The notes beneath the pieces were generated by a model. That model did no database searches and was not told the origin of the DNA. It worked only from the letters and a program-made list of their open reading frames with translations. Both the position numbers and the translations under genes were made by a program. From contig NZ_CP114036.1 of the NCBI RefSeq assembly GCF_026898115.1, forward strand, positions 4,396,001 through 4,460,000: 64,000 nt of DNA. Direction: 5' to 3'. The DNA is from Streptomyces sp. S465 (GTDB lineage: Bacteria > Actinomycetota > Actinomycetes > Streptomycetales > Streptomycetaceae). Below are positions 17,215 through 26,496 of this stretch, piece by piece. Every line of letters begins with the position of its first letter. Position 1 is the stretch's first letter.

Positions 17215-18978
17215 TCAGCCGAGGAGGCCGCTCAAGGCGGCCTCCTCGGCGGCCGGGTCGGTGTAGCCGTACGTGTTCTCCTCCGGCGGGCCGCCCTCCG
17301 GGCCGCCCGCGGACATCCCCCCGCCGGTGCCGCCCAGCGACGGCGGGCCCGCCGTCGCCGTCGGGGCGAGGGGGTGGCGCGGGGAGCGGGAAGTGCTGCC
17401 CAGGCCGCTGCGCGGCCGCGAACCGCCGCTCGGGCGGCCGGAGATGCCGGACGCCGGCCCCGTCGCGCTCGGCTCCCCGGACGAGGAGGCCGACGCCGAG
17501 GCGGACGGCTCGGGGCGGTGCGGCAACCGCTCACGCGGCGACCGCGCACCGGCCGATCCGCCCCCCGTTCCCATCGGCCCGCGCTGCCCGCCGCGCGGGC
17601 TCTCCACGGACTGGCTGGGCAGTGGCGAACCGGGCAGGTTGTTCGTCGGCAGATCGCTCGGCTGGGGCGCCTTGACGACCTCCGACGACCGTACGGCGGC
17701 GCCCAGCATCGAGCCCATCAGCAGCGTCAGCCCGGCGACCACCATCACCAGCACGCTGCCCCGGCGCAGCACCCGGCGCCGCAGCTGCCACAGTTCGGAC
17801 CGGGGGCCGAGCCGCCGCCACGCCTCGCCGGCGAGCCGGGCGTCCGCCGAGTAGACCGGCGCGCCCGCGATGACCAGCGGGCTCCAGGCGGCGAGGTAGA
17901 TGATGTCGGGCGCGTCGTAGACCGGCACCGTACGCCAGCTCACGGTGACGATCAGCGCGGCGGACAGCAGCGCGCCGAACGCGGCGGCCAGCCGCTGCCA
18001 CAGCCCCAGCACGGTGAGCACCCCGACCACGATCTGCAGGAACGCCACGGTCAGCCCGGCGCCCACCGGATGCTCCAGCGCCAGGTCGCGCAGCGGCTCG
18101 GCGATCGGCCAGGGGTGCAGCGTGCGCAGCCAGGTGACCATCGAACCGCGCTCGCCGCCGTCGAAGTAGACGGGGTCGGAGAGCTTGCCCATCCCTCCGT
18201 AGACGGAGATGAAGCCGAGGAAGATGCGCAGCGGCAGCAGGACGATGCCGAGGTTCATCCGGCGCCCGGGGTAATAGGCGGCGTGGCGTACGGACTCGGA
18301 GTGGCGGCGCGGACGCGGAAGCGTGGCGCGCCGCGACTCGTGCCCGTCGCCGTCGCCCGCGCTCCGGCCCGACGCGGAGGCCGCGCCGCGCCGCTCCATC
18401 CCGGCCGCCCTGGCCACCGCCCTCGCCCCGCCCGGTTCGGCCGTCCCGCCCGCGCCCGCGCCCGGACGGCGCCGTCCACCGGTCCCGGGCACGGTCTCCG
18501 TACGGGGGTTGCGGGGGCCGATGACCGTGGGTGCGCCGTCGTCGAAGGCGATCCGCGGCAGCACCTGGGTGGCGCCCACGTCCTCGGCGGCCTCCCCGGA
18601 CCGGGCGCGGCCCAGCCCCTCGGACAGGCCGTCAGCCAGGCCGTCGGACGGACTGTCGGTCAGACCCTCGTGGGAGTACCGCACGGCCTGGAGAAGCCGG
18701 GTCGCCGCGGTGTCACCGCCGGGGCGGGTACGGCCGCTCCACACCACGGGCGGCCGGCGCCGGGCCGCGACCGGAACGCGGGCGAGCCGGGCCGTGTCCG
18801 CCAGCGCGCTGCTGACGACCGGGGCGCTGAGCTGCACCCGGAAGCTCGGGGCGTTGACGGCGACCTGCGCCGGATCGCACGGCACCTTGGCCATGGTCAG
18901 CTGTGGCTCGTCGTCGAACCCCCGCGCGCGTCCCGCCAGGGGCGAAGGCATGCGGGCTTTTCTGGTCTCCACGCCCAA
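17215..18978 (-). CDS. DoxX-family membrane protein with long disordered termini
   Basis: 587 residues. Residues 1-235 are low-complexity and charged, rich in Thr, Gly and Arg. The middle (about 238-400) is a DoxX-like four-helix membrane domain: LGIVLLPLRIFLGFISVYGGMGK, then a loop, AFLQIVVGVLTVLGLWQRL, AFGALLSAALIVTVSW and a further helix near IIYLAAWSPLVIAGA. A later hydrophobic segment (SVLVMVVAGLTLLMGSMLG) precedes a Pro/Ser/Gly-rich tail of about 150 residues. DoxX proteins are linked to redox and thiol stress in actinobacteria, but the function here is unknown. It lies downstream of rlmB on the same strand. Confidence 0.82.
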   Translation of the reverse strand: MGVETRKARMPSPLAGRARGFDDEPQLTMAKVPCDPAQVAVNAPSFRVQLSAPVVSSALADTARLARVPVAARRRPPVVWSGRTRPGGDTAATRLLQAVRYSHEGLTDSPSDGLADGLSEGLGRARSGEAAEDVGATQVLPRIAFDDGAPTVIGPRNPRTETVPGTGGRRRPGAGAGGTAEPGGARAVARAAGMERRGAASASGRSAGDGDGHESRRATLPRPRRHSESVRHAAYYPGRRMNLGIVLLPLRIFLGFISVYGGMGKLSDPVYFDGGERGSMVTWLRTLHPWPIAEPLRDLALEHPVGAGLTVAFLQIVVGVLTVLGLWQRLAAAFGALLSAALIVTVSWRTVPVYDAPDIIYLAAWSPLVIAGAPVYSADARLAGEAWRRLGPRSELWQLRRRVLRRGSVLVMVVAGLTLLMGSMLGAAVRSSEVVKAPQPSDLPTNNLPGSPLPSQSVESPRGGQRGPMGTGGGSAGARSPRERLPHRPEPSASASASSSGEPSATGPASGISGRPSGGSRPRSGLGSTSRSPRHPLAPTATAGPPSLGGTGGGMSAGGPEGGPPEENTYGYTDPAAEEAALSGLLG

Positions 18979-19215
18979 CTAACCGAGTGACGGACGGGAA
19001 AGACACTGCCGGGGACGCCCCGATCTGTCCGAGGCCCGTCAAGATCATCGCCCGGAGGACGAACCCGGCCCGGAGCCCCCGGAACCGGCGCACACCCGCA
19101 CCGAAACACCAGGGCGCCCCACGGCCGACCACGCCAAGCCGCCAAGCCGCCAAGCCCCAGCCGACAGCGGCACCGGACCCACTACCCCCGGCGACCCACC
19201 ACGCCCGGCCACCCA
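18979..19215. other. Spacer with short repeats between rlmB and the DoxX gene
   Basis: 237 bases without a gene. The part near 19120-19215 is made of short repeated words such as AAGCCGCC and CACCCACTACGCCCGGC. I see no clear terminator. Confidence 0.6.
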
Positions 19216-20166
19216 CTACGCCCGGCGGCGCGCCGCCTCGTAGAGGACGACGCCCGCCGCCACGCCCGCGTTCAGCGACTCCGCGCCGCCCGGCATCGGA
19301 ATCCGCACCCGCAGATCGCAGGTCTCGCCCACCAGCCGCGACAGCCCCTTCCCCTCACTGCCGACGACGATCACCACCGGGCCGTCCAGCACCTCGAGGT
19401 CCTGGAGCTCGACATCGCCGTCCGCCGCCAGCCCGATCACCGTCAGGCCCGCCTTCTGGTAGGTCTCCAGCGTCCGGGTGAGGTTGGTCGCGCGGGCGAC
19501 CGGGGTGCGGGCGGCGGTGCCCGCGGAGGTCTTCCAGGCGCCCGCGGTCATCCCGGCCGCGCGCCGCTCCGGCACGACCACGCCGTGGCCGCCGAAGGCG
19601 GACACCGAGCGGACCACGGCGCCCAGGTTGCGCGGGTCGGTGACGCCGTCGAGAGCGACGATCAGCGGGTCCTCGCCGTCGTCGAAGGCGGCCGCGCTCA
19701 GGTCCTCGGGGTGGGCGTACTCGTACGGCGGGACCTGGAGCACCAGGCCCTGGTGGTTCAGGCCGTTCGTCATCCGGTCCAGCTCGGGCTTGGGCGCCTC
19801 CATGAGGTGGATGCCGCCGCGGTCGGCGGCGAGCTTCAGCGCCTCGCGCACCCGGTCGTCGCTGTCGATGAACTGCTGGACATACAGGGTGTTGGCCGGA
19901 ACGCCCTCACGCAGCGCCTCGACCACCGGGTTACGGCCCACCACCAGCTCGTTCGAGCCCTTGCCGCCGCGGCGCGGGGCCGGGCGCTTGGCGGCCTGGC
20001 GAGCGCGGGCGTTGGCGGCTCGCTGCTTCACGTGGCCCTTGCGCATCTCGGCGGGCGGGGTGGGCCCCTTGCCCTCGAGGGCGCGGCGCCGCTTCCCTCC
20101 GCTGCCGACCGTCGCGCCCTTCTTGTTGGTGGTACGGCGGTTCCTGCGCTGGCTGTTGCCGGCCAT
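19216..20166 (-). CDS. rlmB: SPOUT-family 23S rRNA 2'-O-methyltransferase (RlmB/TrmH type)
   Basis: 316 residues. A very basic N-terminal extension (about 70 residues, rich in Arg, Lys and Gln) leads into the substrate-binding domain starting at ELVVGRNPVVEALREG. The SPOUT catalytic domain shows motif 1 (GVTDPRNLGAVVRSV with its Asn and Arg), motif 2 (VIVVGSEGKGLS) and motif 3 (IPMPGGAESLNAGVAAGVVL). The enzyme transfers a methyl group from SAM to a ribose in 23S rRNA; G2251 is the Escherichia coli RlmB target, and the exact nucleotide here is inferred. It is downstream of cysS, the usual actinobacterial order. Confidence 0.93.
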   Translation of the reverse strand: MAGNSQRRNRRTTNKKGATVGSGGKRRRALEGKGPTPPAEMRKGHVKQRAANARARQAAKRPAPRRGGKGSNELVVGRNPVVEALREGVPANTLYVQQFIDSDDRVREALKLAADRGGIHLMEAPKPELDRMTNGLNHQGLVLQVPPYEYAHPEDLSAAAFDDGEDPLIVALDGVTDPRNLGAVVRSVSAFGGHGVVVPERRAAGMTAGAWKTSAGTAARTPVARATNLTRTLETYQKAGLTVIGLAADGDVELQDLEVLDGPVVIVVGSEGKGLSRLVGETCDLRVRIPMPGGAESLNAGVAAGVVLYEAARRRA

Positions 20167-20330
20167 GAATGGTCACCTGTCTCTTCACTGCTCAGCGCTG
20201 CTCAGCAAGCGGCTCGAACGTCGAACGTCGCACACCCGATCGAACACGGTCGTGTGTGTGCGGTTGTACGGTCACAAGTGTGCCGTCCGGGGCGCCGGGC
20301 GGCGCAACAGGGCAGGTCGAGGCCAGGGCC

Positions 20331-21728
<1,398 letters not shown>

Positions 21729-21944
21729 GCATCAAGGGTAGTGGGAAGTGAACGGTGCCCTGTGCAGCTTCCGCCGCGTGGACACAGAAGCGTGACACTC
21801 GGGACGCTACGGTCGCCTCTCCCCGATTTCCGCCGATCCCGGGGGCCGGTCCCTCCTCCGTGAGTGCCGGTCCCTCCGTGGAGGCCGGTCCCTACCGGGG
21901 GTCGATCCCCCCCCGTGAGGGCCGATCCCCCGTGGGGCGGACCG
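21729..21944. other. Spacer between ispF and cysS with degenerate repeats
   Basis: 216 bases. 21840-21940 is made of variants of GTGAGGGCCGGTCCCTCC and GGGGGTCGATCCCCC, which can form small hairpins. It probably separates ispF from cysS transcription. No gene is seen. Confidence 0.6.
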
Positions 21945-22496
21945 TCACCGCCGGAACACCAGCGCCGTCGCGATCGCCGCGAGGCCCTCGGCGCGCCCCG
22001 TCAGCCCCAGGCCGTCCGTGGTCGTACCGGACACCGAGACGGGGGCTCCCACCGCCGCCGTCAGCGCCTTCGTCGCCTCCTCGCGCCGTTTGCCGATCTT
22101 GGGGCGTACGCCGATCACCTGGATCGCCACATTGCCGATCCCGAAGCCCGCGTCCCGGACGATCCGGGCCGCCTCGGCCAGCAGAGTGGTGCCGGCGGCA
22201 CCGGACCACTCGGGGCGGTCGGTGCCGAAGTGGGCACCGAGATCGCCGAGCCCGGCGGCGGAGAACAGCGCGTCACAGGCGGCGTGCGCGGCCACGTCGC
22301 CGTCCGAGTGGCCGGCCAGTCCGTACTCCTCGCCCTCCCACAGCAGCCCGGCGCACCACAGCTCACGGCCCTTCTCGAAGGCGTGCACATCGGTGCCGAT
22401 GCCCACCAGGGGGAGCACCACCGCGCCGGAACCCACTGCCTCCGAAGCCTTCGCGTCAGAGGCCATCGCGTCAGAAGCCTTCGCGTCAGAAGCCAT
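21945..22496 (-). CDS. ispF: 2-C-methyl-D-erythritol 2,4-cyclodiphosphate synthase with repeated N-terminal extension
   Basis: 183 residues; fifth step of the MEP isoprenoid pathway, releasing CMP. The core starts at LVGIGTDVHAFE, with the zinc ligands D and H in DVH and a third His in LAGHSDGDVAAHAACDAL; VSVSGTTTDGLG is the CDP-binding region. The ATG overlaps ispD by 11 bases and has AGGAGGG six bases upstream, so the start is firm. This means that about 25 extra residues (MASDAKASDAMASDAKASEA then VGSGAV) are translated ahead of the core. They come from five 15-bp DNA repeats at about 22438-22496. Usual IspF length is about 160. Confidence 0.95.
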   Translation of the reverse strand: MASDAKASDAMASDAKASEAVGSGAVVLPLVGIGTDVHAFEKGRELWCAGLLWEGEEYGLAGHSDGDVAAHAACDALFSAAGLGDLGAHFGTDRPEWSGAAGTTLLAEAARIVRDAGFGIGNVAIQVIGVRPKIGKRREEATKALTAAVGAPVSVSGTTTDGLGLTGRAEGLAAIATALVFRR

Positions 22497-23280
22497 CGTT
22501 CGCCCTCCTGCGGGCCAGAACCGCCTCGGCCAGCACCAGATCCAGCGGCCGGGTCACCTTGAACGCCTCCTCGTGGCCGGGGACGACCACGACCTCGACG
22601 CCGAGCCGCTCCACCATGCCCGCGTCGTCCGTCGCGCCCTCGCCCTCCAGGGCGATCTTCTCGTGCGCGGCCACGAGCGTGGCGCGGTCGAAGCCCTGCG
22701 GGGTCTGGACGGCGCGCAGCAGGGCGCGCTCGGGGGTGCCGACGACCGGCTCGGGCTCACCGGCCCGCTCCCCGGTGCGCGGCTCGACCTGCTTCACGGT
22801 GTCGGACAGCGGCAGCGCCGGGACGACGGCGGGCGCCCCGTCCCGTACGGCGGCGACGACCGCGTCCACCGTGTCCACGGGGACCAGCGGACGCGCCGCG
22901 TCGTGCACCAGCACGGTGGTCACGGTCTCGGGGACGGCGGCCAGCCCCTTGCGCACCGACTCCTGGCGGGTCTCGCCGCCGGGCACGACGACCACCTCGG
23001 TGGTGTCGGTGAGGCTGCCGCTCAGCGGATACGCGTCCAGCAGCCGCCGCACCTCGTCGGCGCCGTCCGGCGGGGCGACCACGACGACGAGGGAGACGGA
23101 GCGGGATCCGGCCATCGCCCGTACCGCGTGGACCAGCATCGGGGTGCCGTTCAGCGGGCGCAGCGCCTTGGGGGCGCCCGGCCCCAGCCGCACTCCGCGG
23201 CCCGCGGCGGGGATCACGGCGGCGGTGCGGGCGGGGCGCCCGGACGCGGCGGCATCGCCGCGATCCGGACGTGCGGACAT
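22486..23280 (-). CDS. ispD: 2-C-methyl-D-erythritol 4-phosphate cytidylyltransferase
   Basis: 264 residues from ATG 23280 (MSARPDRGD). It shows the nucleotide-binding loop IPAAGRGVRLGPGAPKALRP, the VHDAARPLV motif and the QTPQGFDRATL and TDDAGMVERLG segments of IspD. It joins MEP to CTP in the MEP pathway, the reaction just before those leading to IspF, whose gene overlaps its end. The start is uncertain: the only GAGGAAG upstream is about 20 bases from the ATG, so translation could begin at a GTG near 23328. Confidence 0.95.
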   Translation of the reverse strand: MSARPDRGDAAASGRPARTAAVIPAAGRGVRLGPGAPKALRPLNGTPMLVHAVRAMAGSRSVSLVVVVAPPDGADEVRRLLDAYPLSGSLTDTTEVVVVPGGETRQESVRKGLAAVPETVTTVLVHDAARPLVPVDTVDAVVAAVRDGAPAVVPALPLSDTVKQVEPRTGERAGEPEPVVGTPERALLRAVQTPQGFDRATLVAAHEKIALEGEGATDDAGMVERLGVEVVVVPGHEEAFKVTRPLDLVLAEAVLARRRANDGF

Positions 23281-23580
23281 TGAGTTGGCGTTCAGGTTTG
23301 CTTCCTCAGCCGAAGTGGGTATGGCCACAGCGTGCCGGGCGCGATGCCCCGACCGGCCCCTTCCGTGACGACTGGTCGAGCCAGCTGCCCGGGCCCGGCA
23401 CACTTCGCACCGCGCGGGGTGGCGCGGCGGCGGGCACCGGCACCGGGTGCCGGAGAAGCGCCCGGAGCACAGGGTTTCGGAGGAGCACGGCGTTCGGCAC
23501 GCAGACATGCCGCAGCGCCCGGCGACAGACGACTAACGGGAATCAGGTCTGAGTCACTCGGGCACCGCGGCATGGAGATG
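23281..23580. other. Spacer between carD and ispD
   Basis: 300 bases. A frame stays open upstream of ispD to 23508, but the peptide is Cys/Arg-rich without bacterial domain character, so I treat it as non-coding. It may hold an ispD promoter; no clear motif is visible. Confidence 0.55.
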
Positions 23581-24063
23581 TCAGGACGCGAGAACCTCGT
23601 CGAGCAGGGCCTCGGCCTTGTCCTCGTTGGTGCTCTCGGCGAGAGCGAGTTCGCTCACCAGGATCTGGCGGGCCTTGGCGAGCATCCGCTTCTCCCCGGC
23701 GGAGAGTCCGCGCTCACGCTCTCGGCGCCACAGGTCACGCACGACCTCGGCGACCTTGATCACATCGCCGGAGGCGAGCTTCTCGAGATTTGCCTTGTAG
23801 CGACGGGACCAGTTCGTCGGCTCTTCCGCATACGGCGCACGCAGCACCTCGAAGACCCGATCCAGCCCGTCCTGGCCGACCACATCACGCACACCGACGA
23901 ACTCCGCATTGTCCGCCGGCACACGAACCGTCAGGTCACCCTGAGCGACCTTCAGCACCAAGTAGGTCTTGTCCACGCCTTTGATCTGGCGAGTTTCGAT
24001 GGCCTCGATCAGCGCGGCCCCGTGATGGGGATAGACCACGGTGTCGCCAACCTTGAACGTCAT
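23581..24063 (-). CDS. carD: CarD/CdnL-family RNA polymerase-binding transcription regulator
   Basis: 160 residues, the standard length. The N-terminal Tudor-like RNAP-interaction domain begins MTFKVGDTVVYPHHG and continues with GVDKTYLVLKV and DLTVRVPADN. The C-terminal helical domain includes the conserved Trp that stabilises open promoter DNA (PTNWSRRYKANLEKLASGD) and RDLWRRERERGLSAGEKRML. In actinobacteria CarD binds the RNAP beta subunit and activates rRNA and housekeeping promoters. It heads the carD-ispD-ispF-cysS-rlmB series. Confidence 0.97.
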   Translation of the reverse strand: MTFKVGDTVVYPHHGAALIEAIETRQIKGVDKTYLVLKVAQGDLTVRVPADNAEFVGVRDVVGQDGLDRVFEVLRAPYAEEPTNWSRRYKANLEKLASGDVIKVAEVVRDLWRRERERGLSAGEKRMLAKARQILVSELALAESTNEDKAEALLDEVLAS

Positions 24064-24363
24064 GTGACAGGTACCCCTTCCGTGGCTATCCAGGGTAACA
24101 CGGGAACGCCTTCTTCTGAATGGCGTTTTCGCAGGTCAGGGCATATCTCGGGGCTTGACAAGTGCGGCAGGAACGTGCTGCGCGGGGCCTGCGGAAGCGG
24201 GTATTCGCAGGTGGGAGCGGCTGTCCGGGCGCCCGGAAACCCACCCGATACCCGCCCGGAGAAGCCCGGCCGAGTGGCCGTACGTCCCGTTTTGCCGGAG
24301 TCCGGTCGATGGACTTCCGCTACTCCGTTCGGATCAGGAGCGAGCGATCCGGCCCCGATTCAC

Positions 24364-24485
24364 GAATTGATCACAACGTTCATCCAGCGTTGATGGCGAC
24401 GTTGATCGCGGGGCTGATCGCGAGTTGATCGCGGCGTTGATCGCGCGGTTGATCACGCGGCCCGGATCAAGTCTGTGATCAATTC
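24364..24485. repeat. Six TTGATCGCG iterons at 12-bp spacing inside an 11-bp inverted repeat
   Basis: GAATTGATCAC (24364-24374) is repeated as its exact reverse complement at 24475-24485. Between them are six copies of TTGATCGCG or close variants, starting at 24390, 24402, 24414, 24425, 24437 and 24449. The array lies in a 670-base gene-free stretch between the divergent carD and lipoprotein genes (24064-24733). The rest of that stretch shows no gene; a TTGACA-like box occurs at 24155. Confidence 0.85.
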
Positions 24486-24733
24486 TCGGACATGCATGGA
24501 TTCCTTACCGATAATCTCCCGCGCCGCCGGTCGAGTCGATATTCGGGATGGCGCCCGGATGGTGTCGGGACGGCGTCCGACGGGCCCCGTAACGCACGCC
24601 GGCACCGGCATCGGACGGGCATACCCCAGGGGCGGATCGGCTTGAGGCGGGTCGGGTGCGGGCCGAAGAGGGCGGATCGGTAATCTAAGCGCGCTGATCC
24701 AACCTTTACCTCGTCCTAGGAGATGCCGCCGCC

Positions 24734-25435
24734 GTGAGCAGCAGCCTTCGACGCGGCGCCCTCGCCGCAGCCGCCATCGTGGTCTCGGTCGCCCCGCTCT
24801 CCGCCTGCGGAGCCGGTAACGACGCGCAGACGCTGCAGGTCAAGCCCGACAACGCGGCCACCGCTGTCGGCGATATCAAGATCCAGAATGCCACTGTGGT
24901 GACCCAGCCGGATCGCACGGCGAAGGGCCCGGCCGTCGTCACCGGCCGGCTCTTCAACAACGGCAAGGAGGACCAGACCGTCAAGGCCATCACCCTCGCC
25001 GGCAGCAGTGCGCGGGTGAAGATCTCCCCGCCCAAGGGCAAGACCGGCCCGGTCGTCGTCCCGAAGGGCGGCTCGGTGGCCTTCGGCGGCGAGGGCAACG
25101 CCTCCGCTGTCATCAGCGACGGGCGCGAGGCGGCCAGGGACGGCGACGCACAGCGGGTCGTGTTCGACCTCAGCTCCACCGGCAAGGTCCAGATCACCGC
25201 GTTCGTCGTCCCGGCGACGAGCTACTTCGAGGGCTGGGGCCCGACCGAGCTGCCGACCGCGAAGCCGTCGGCCCCGACACCCGGCGGATCGAAGAGCGGT
25301 ACGCCGAGCGGCACCCCGACCGGCTCGGCGAGCGACAACCCGGGCGGTAAGCCGAGCAACACGCCGAGCGGCGGAGCCACCACCGGCACGTCGAACGGCG
25401 TCGCGACGGGCGAGCCGGACCCGAACGACGGCTGA
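24734..25435 (+). CDS. Lipoprotein, possibly PCu(A)C/DUF461-like
   Basis: 233 residues from a GTG with AGGAG about 12 bases upstream. The leader ends in a lipobox (APLSACGAG), so the protein should be lipid-anchored outside the cell. The folded part (about 40-170) has an Ig-like beta pattern: IKIQNATVVTQPD, VVTGRLFNNGKED and VKISPPKGKTGPVVVPKGGSV. This pattern resembles the DUF461/copper-chaperone-like lipoproteins of Streptomyces, but I see no clear Met/His copper site, so copper binding is not claimed. A Gly/Ser/Thr/Pro-rich tail of about 60 residues follows. A strong terminator lies just after it. Confidence 0.8.
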   Translation: MSSSLRRGALAAAAIVVSVAPLSACGAGNDAQTLQVKPDNAATAVGDIKIQNATVVTQPDRTAKGPAVVTGRLFNNGKEDQTVKAITLAGSSARVKISPPKGKTGPVVVPKGGSVAFGGEGNASAVISDGREAARDGDAQRVVFDLSSTGKVQITAFVVPATSYFEGWGPTELPTAKPSAPTPGGSKSGTPSGTPTGSASDNPGGKPSNTPSGGATTGTSNGVATGEPDPNDG

Positions 25436-25454
25436 GGGACCCCGCGGACACGCG

Positions 25455-25490
25455 TGAGGGCGGCCCCGGAGCTTTCCGGGGCCGCCCTCA
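25455..25490 (+). terminator. Terminator after the lipoprotein gene
   Basis: A perfect 16-bp stem (TGAGGGCGGCCCCGGA and TCCGGGGCCGCCCTCA) with a GCTT loop, 20 bases after the stop codon. Confidence 0.85.
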
Positions 25491-25554
25491 CACATGCCGG
25501 GACGCCGGGAGACAGACCGACCGCGGTACCCGCGACCCCCCCGGCCGCCGGACG

Positions 25555-25709
25555 CGCACCGCTCGGCCCGAGCGGGCCTCCCGGGCTTCGGAACGCTGCG
25601 CCGGACTCCGTCCGGCCGACCCGGACACCAAGACCGGTTTACGGCTCGAACTTGTAACCCAGACCCCGCACCGTCACCAGGTAGCGCGGCGCGCCCGGGT
25701 CGGGCTCGA
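25555..25709 (-). repeat. Second copy of the phoP 3' end (fragment)
   Basis: 155 bases here match 25732-25886 at an offset of 177 with only a few differences. The copy includes the last 23 codons and stop of phoP (in this copy at 25639-25709, minus strand, ending GLGYKFEP) plus about 84 bases of downstream sequence. It has no upstream coding part, so it is a non-functional fragment lying just downstream of the real gene. Confidence 0.9.
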
Positions 25710-25731
25710 ACCCCCCTCCCCGTGCATCCCT

Positions 25732-25886
25732 CGCACCGCTCGGCCCCAGCGGGCCTCACGGGCTTCGAGACGCCGCGCCGGACTCCGTCCGGCCGACCCG
25801 GACACCAAGACCGGTTTACGGCTCGAACTTGTAACCCAGACCCCGCACCGTCACCAGGTAGCGCGGCGCGCCCGGGTCGGGTTCGA
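25732..25886 (-). repeat. Original copy of the 155-bp repeat, covering the true phoP 3' end
   Basis: This copy contains the functional end of phoP (stop at 25816) and the bases directly after it. It is the partner of 25555-25709. Together the two copies fill most of the 380-base gap between the lipoprotein and phoP genes. Confidence 0.9.
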
Positions 25887-26496
25887 TCTTGGCCCGGAGC
25901 CGCTTGACGTGGACGTCGAGGGTTTTCGTGTCGCCCACGTAGTCCGCGCCCCAGACCCGGTCGATCAGCTGCATACGGGTCAGCACCCGGCCCGCGTTGC
26001 GCAGCAGCATCTCCAGCAGGTCGAACTCCTTCAGCGGGAGGTCCACCTTGCCGCCGCCGACCGTGACCACGTGCCGGTCCACGTCCATCCGGACCGGCCC
26101 GGCCTCCAGGGCGGCGGGGGTGACCTCCTCCGGCTCACCGCGGCGGCGCAGGACGGCTCTGATCCGGGCGACCAGTTCACGTGAGGAGAAGGGCTTGGTC
26201 ACGTAGTCGTCGGCGCCTATCTCCAGACCGACCACCTTGTCGATCTCGCTGTCCTTGGCGGTCACCATGATCACCGGGACGTTGGACCGGCCGCGCAGCT
26301 GACGGCAGACCTCCGTACCGGGCAGGCCGGGCAGCATCAGGTCGAGGAGCACCAGGTCGGCGCCGTTCCGCTCGAACTCGTCGAGACCCTCGGGGCCGGT
26401 CGTCGCGATGGCGACCTCGAATCCCTCCTTGCGAAGCATGTACGACAGCGCGTCGCTGAACGATTCCTCGTCCTCGACGACCAGAACTCGGGTCAC
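25816..26496 (-). CDS. phoP: Phosphate-response regulator PhoP (OmpR family; RegX3 orthologue)
   Basis: 226 residues. The receiver domain begins MTRVLVVEDEE; the phospho-acceptor is D52 in VLLDLMLPG and the conserved Lys is in DDYVTKPFS. A PhoB-type winged helix follows, with DLPLKEFDLLEMLLRNAGRV and DVHVKRLRAKIEPDPG, ending GLGYKFEP. In Streptomyces PhoP binds PHO boxes and controls phosphate scavenging and antibiotic genes. Its start overlaps phoR by 4 bases (ATGA), so kinase and regulator are coupled. Mycobacterial annotation calls it RegX3; the adjacency to phoU and PHO boxes supports phoP here. The 3' end is duplicated downstream. Confidence 0.95.
   Translation of the reverse strand: MTRVLVVEDEESFSDALSYMLRKEGFEVAIATTGPEGLDEFERNGADLVLLDLMLPGLPGTEVCRQLRGRSNVPVIMVTAKDSEIDKVVGLEIGADDYVTKPFSSRELVARIRAVLRRRGEPEEVTPAALEAGPVRMDVDRHVVTVGGGKVDLPLKEFDLLEMLLRNAGRVLTRMQLIDRVWGADYVGDTKTLDVHVKRLRAKIEPDPGAPRYLVTVRGLGYKFEP

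Noticed and set aside
16585..18990. Plus-strand frame of 801 codons across the repeat field and the DoxX gene
   Set aside because: The first part is the non-coding 153-bp repeat and the rest is antisense to the DoxX gene; no ribosome site or domain.
23281..23508. Extension of ispD to an upstream start
   Set aside because: The added peptide is Cys/Arg-rich and unlike IspD, which begins near the nucleotide-binding loop in known enzymes.
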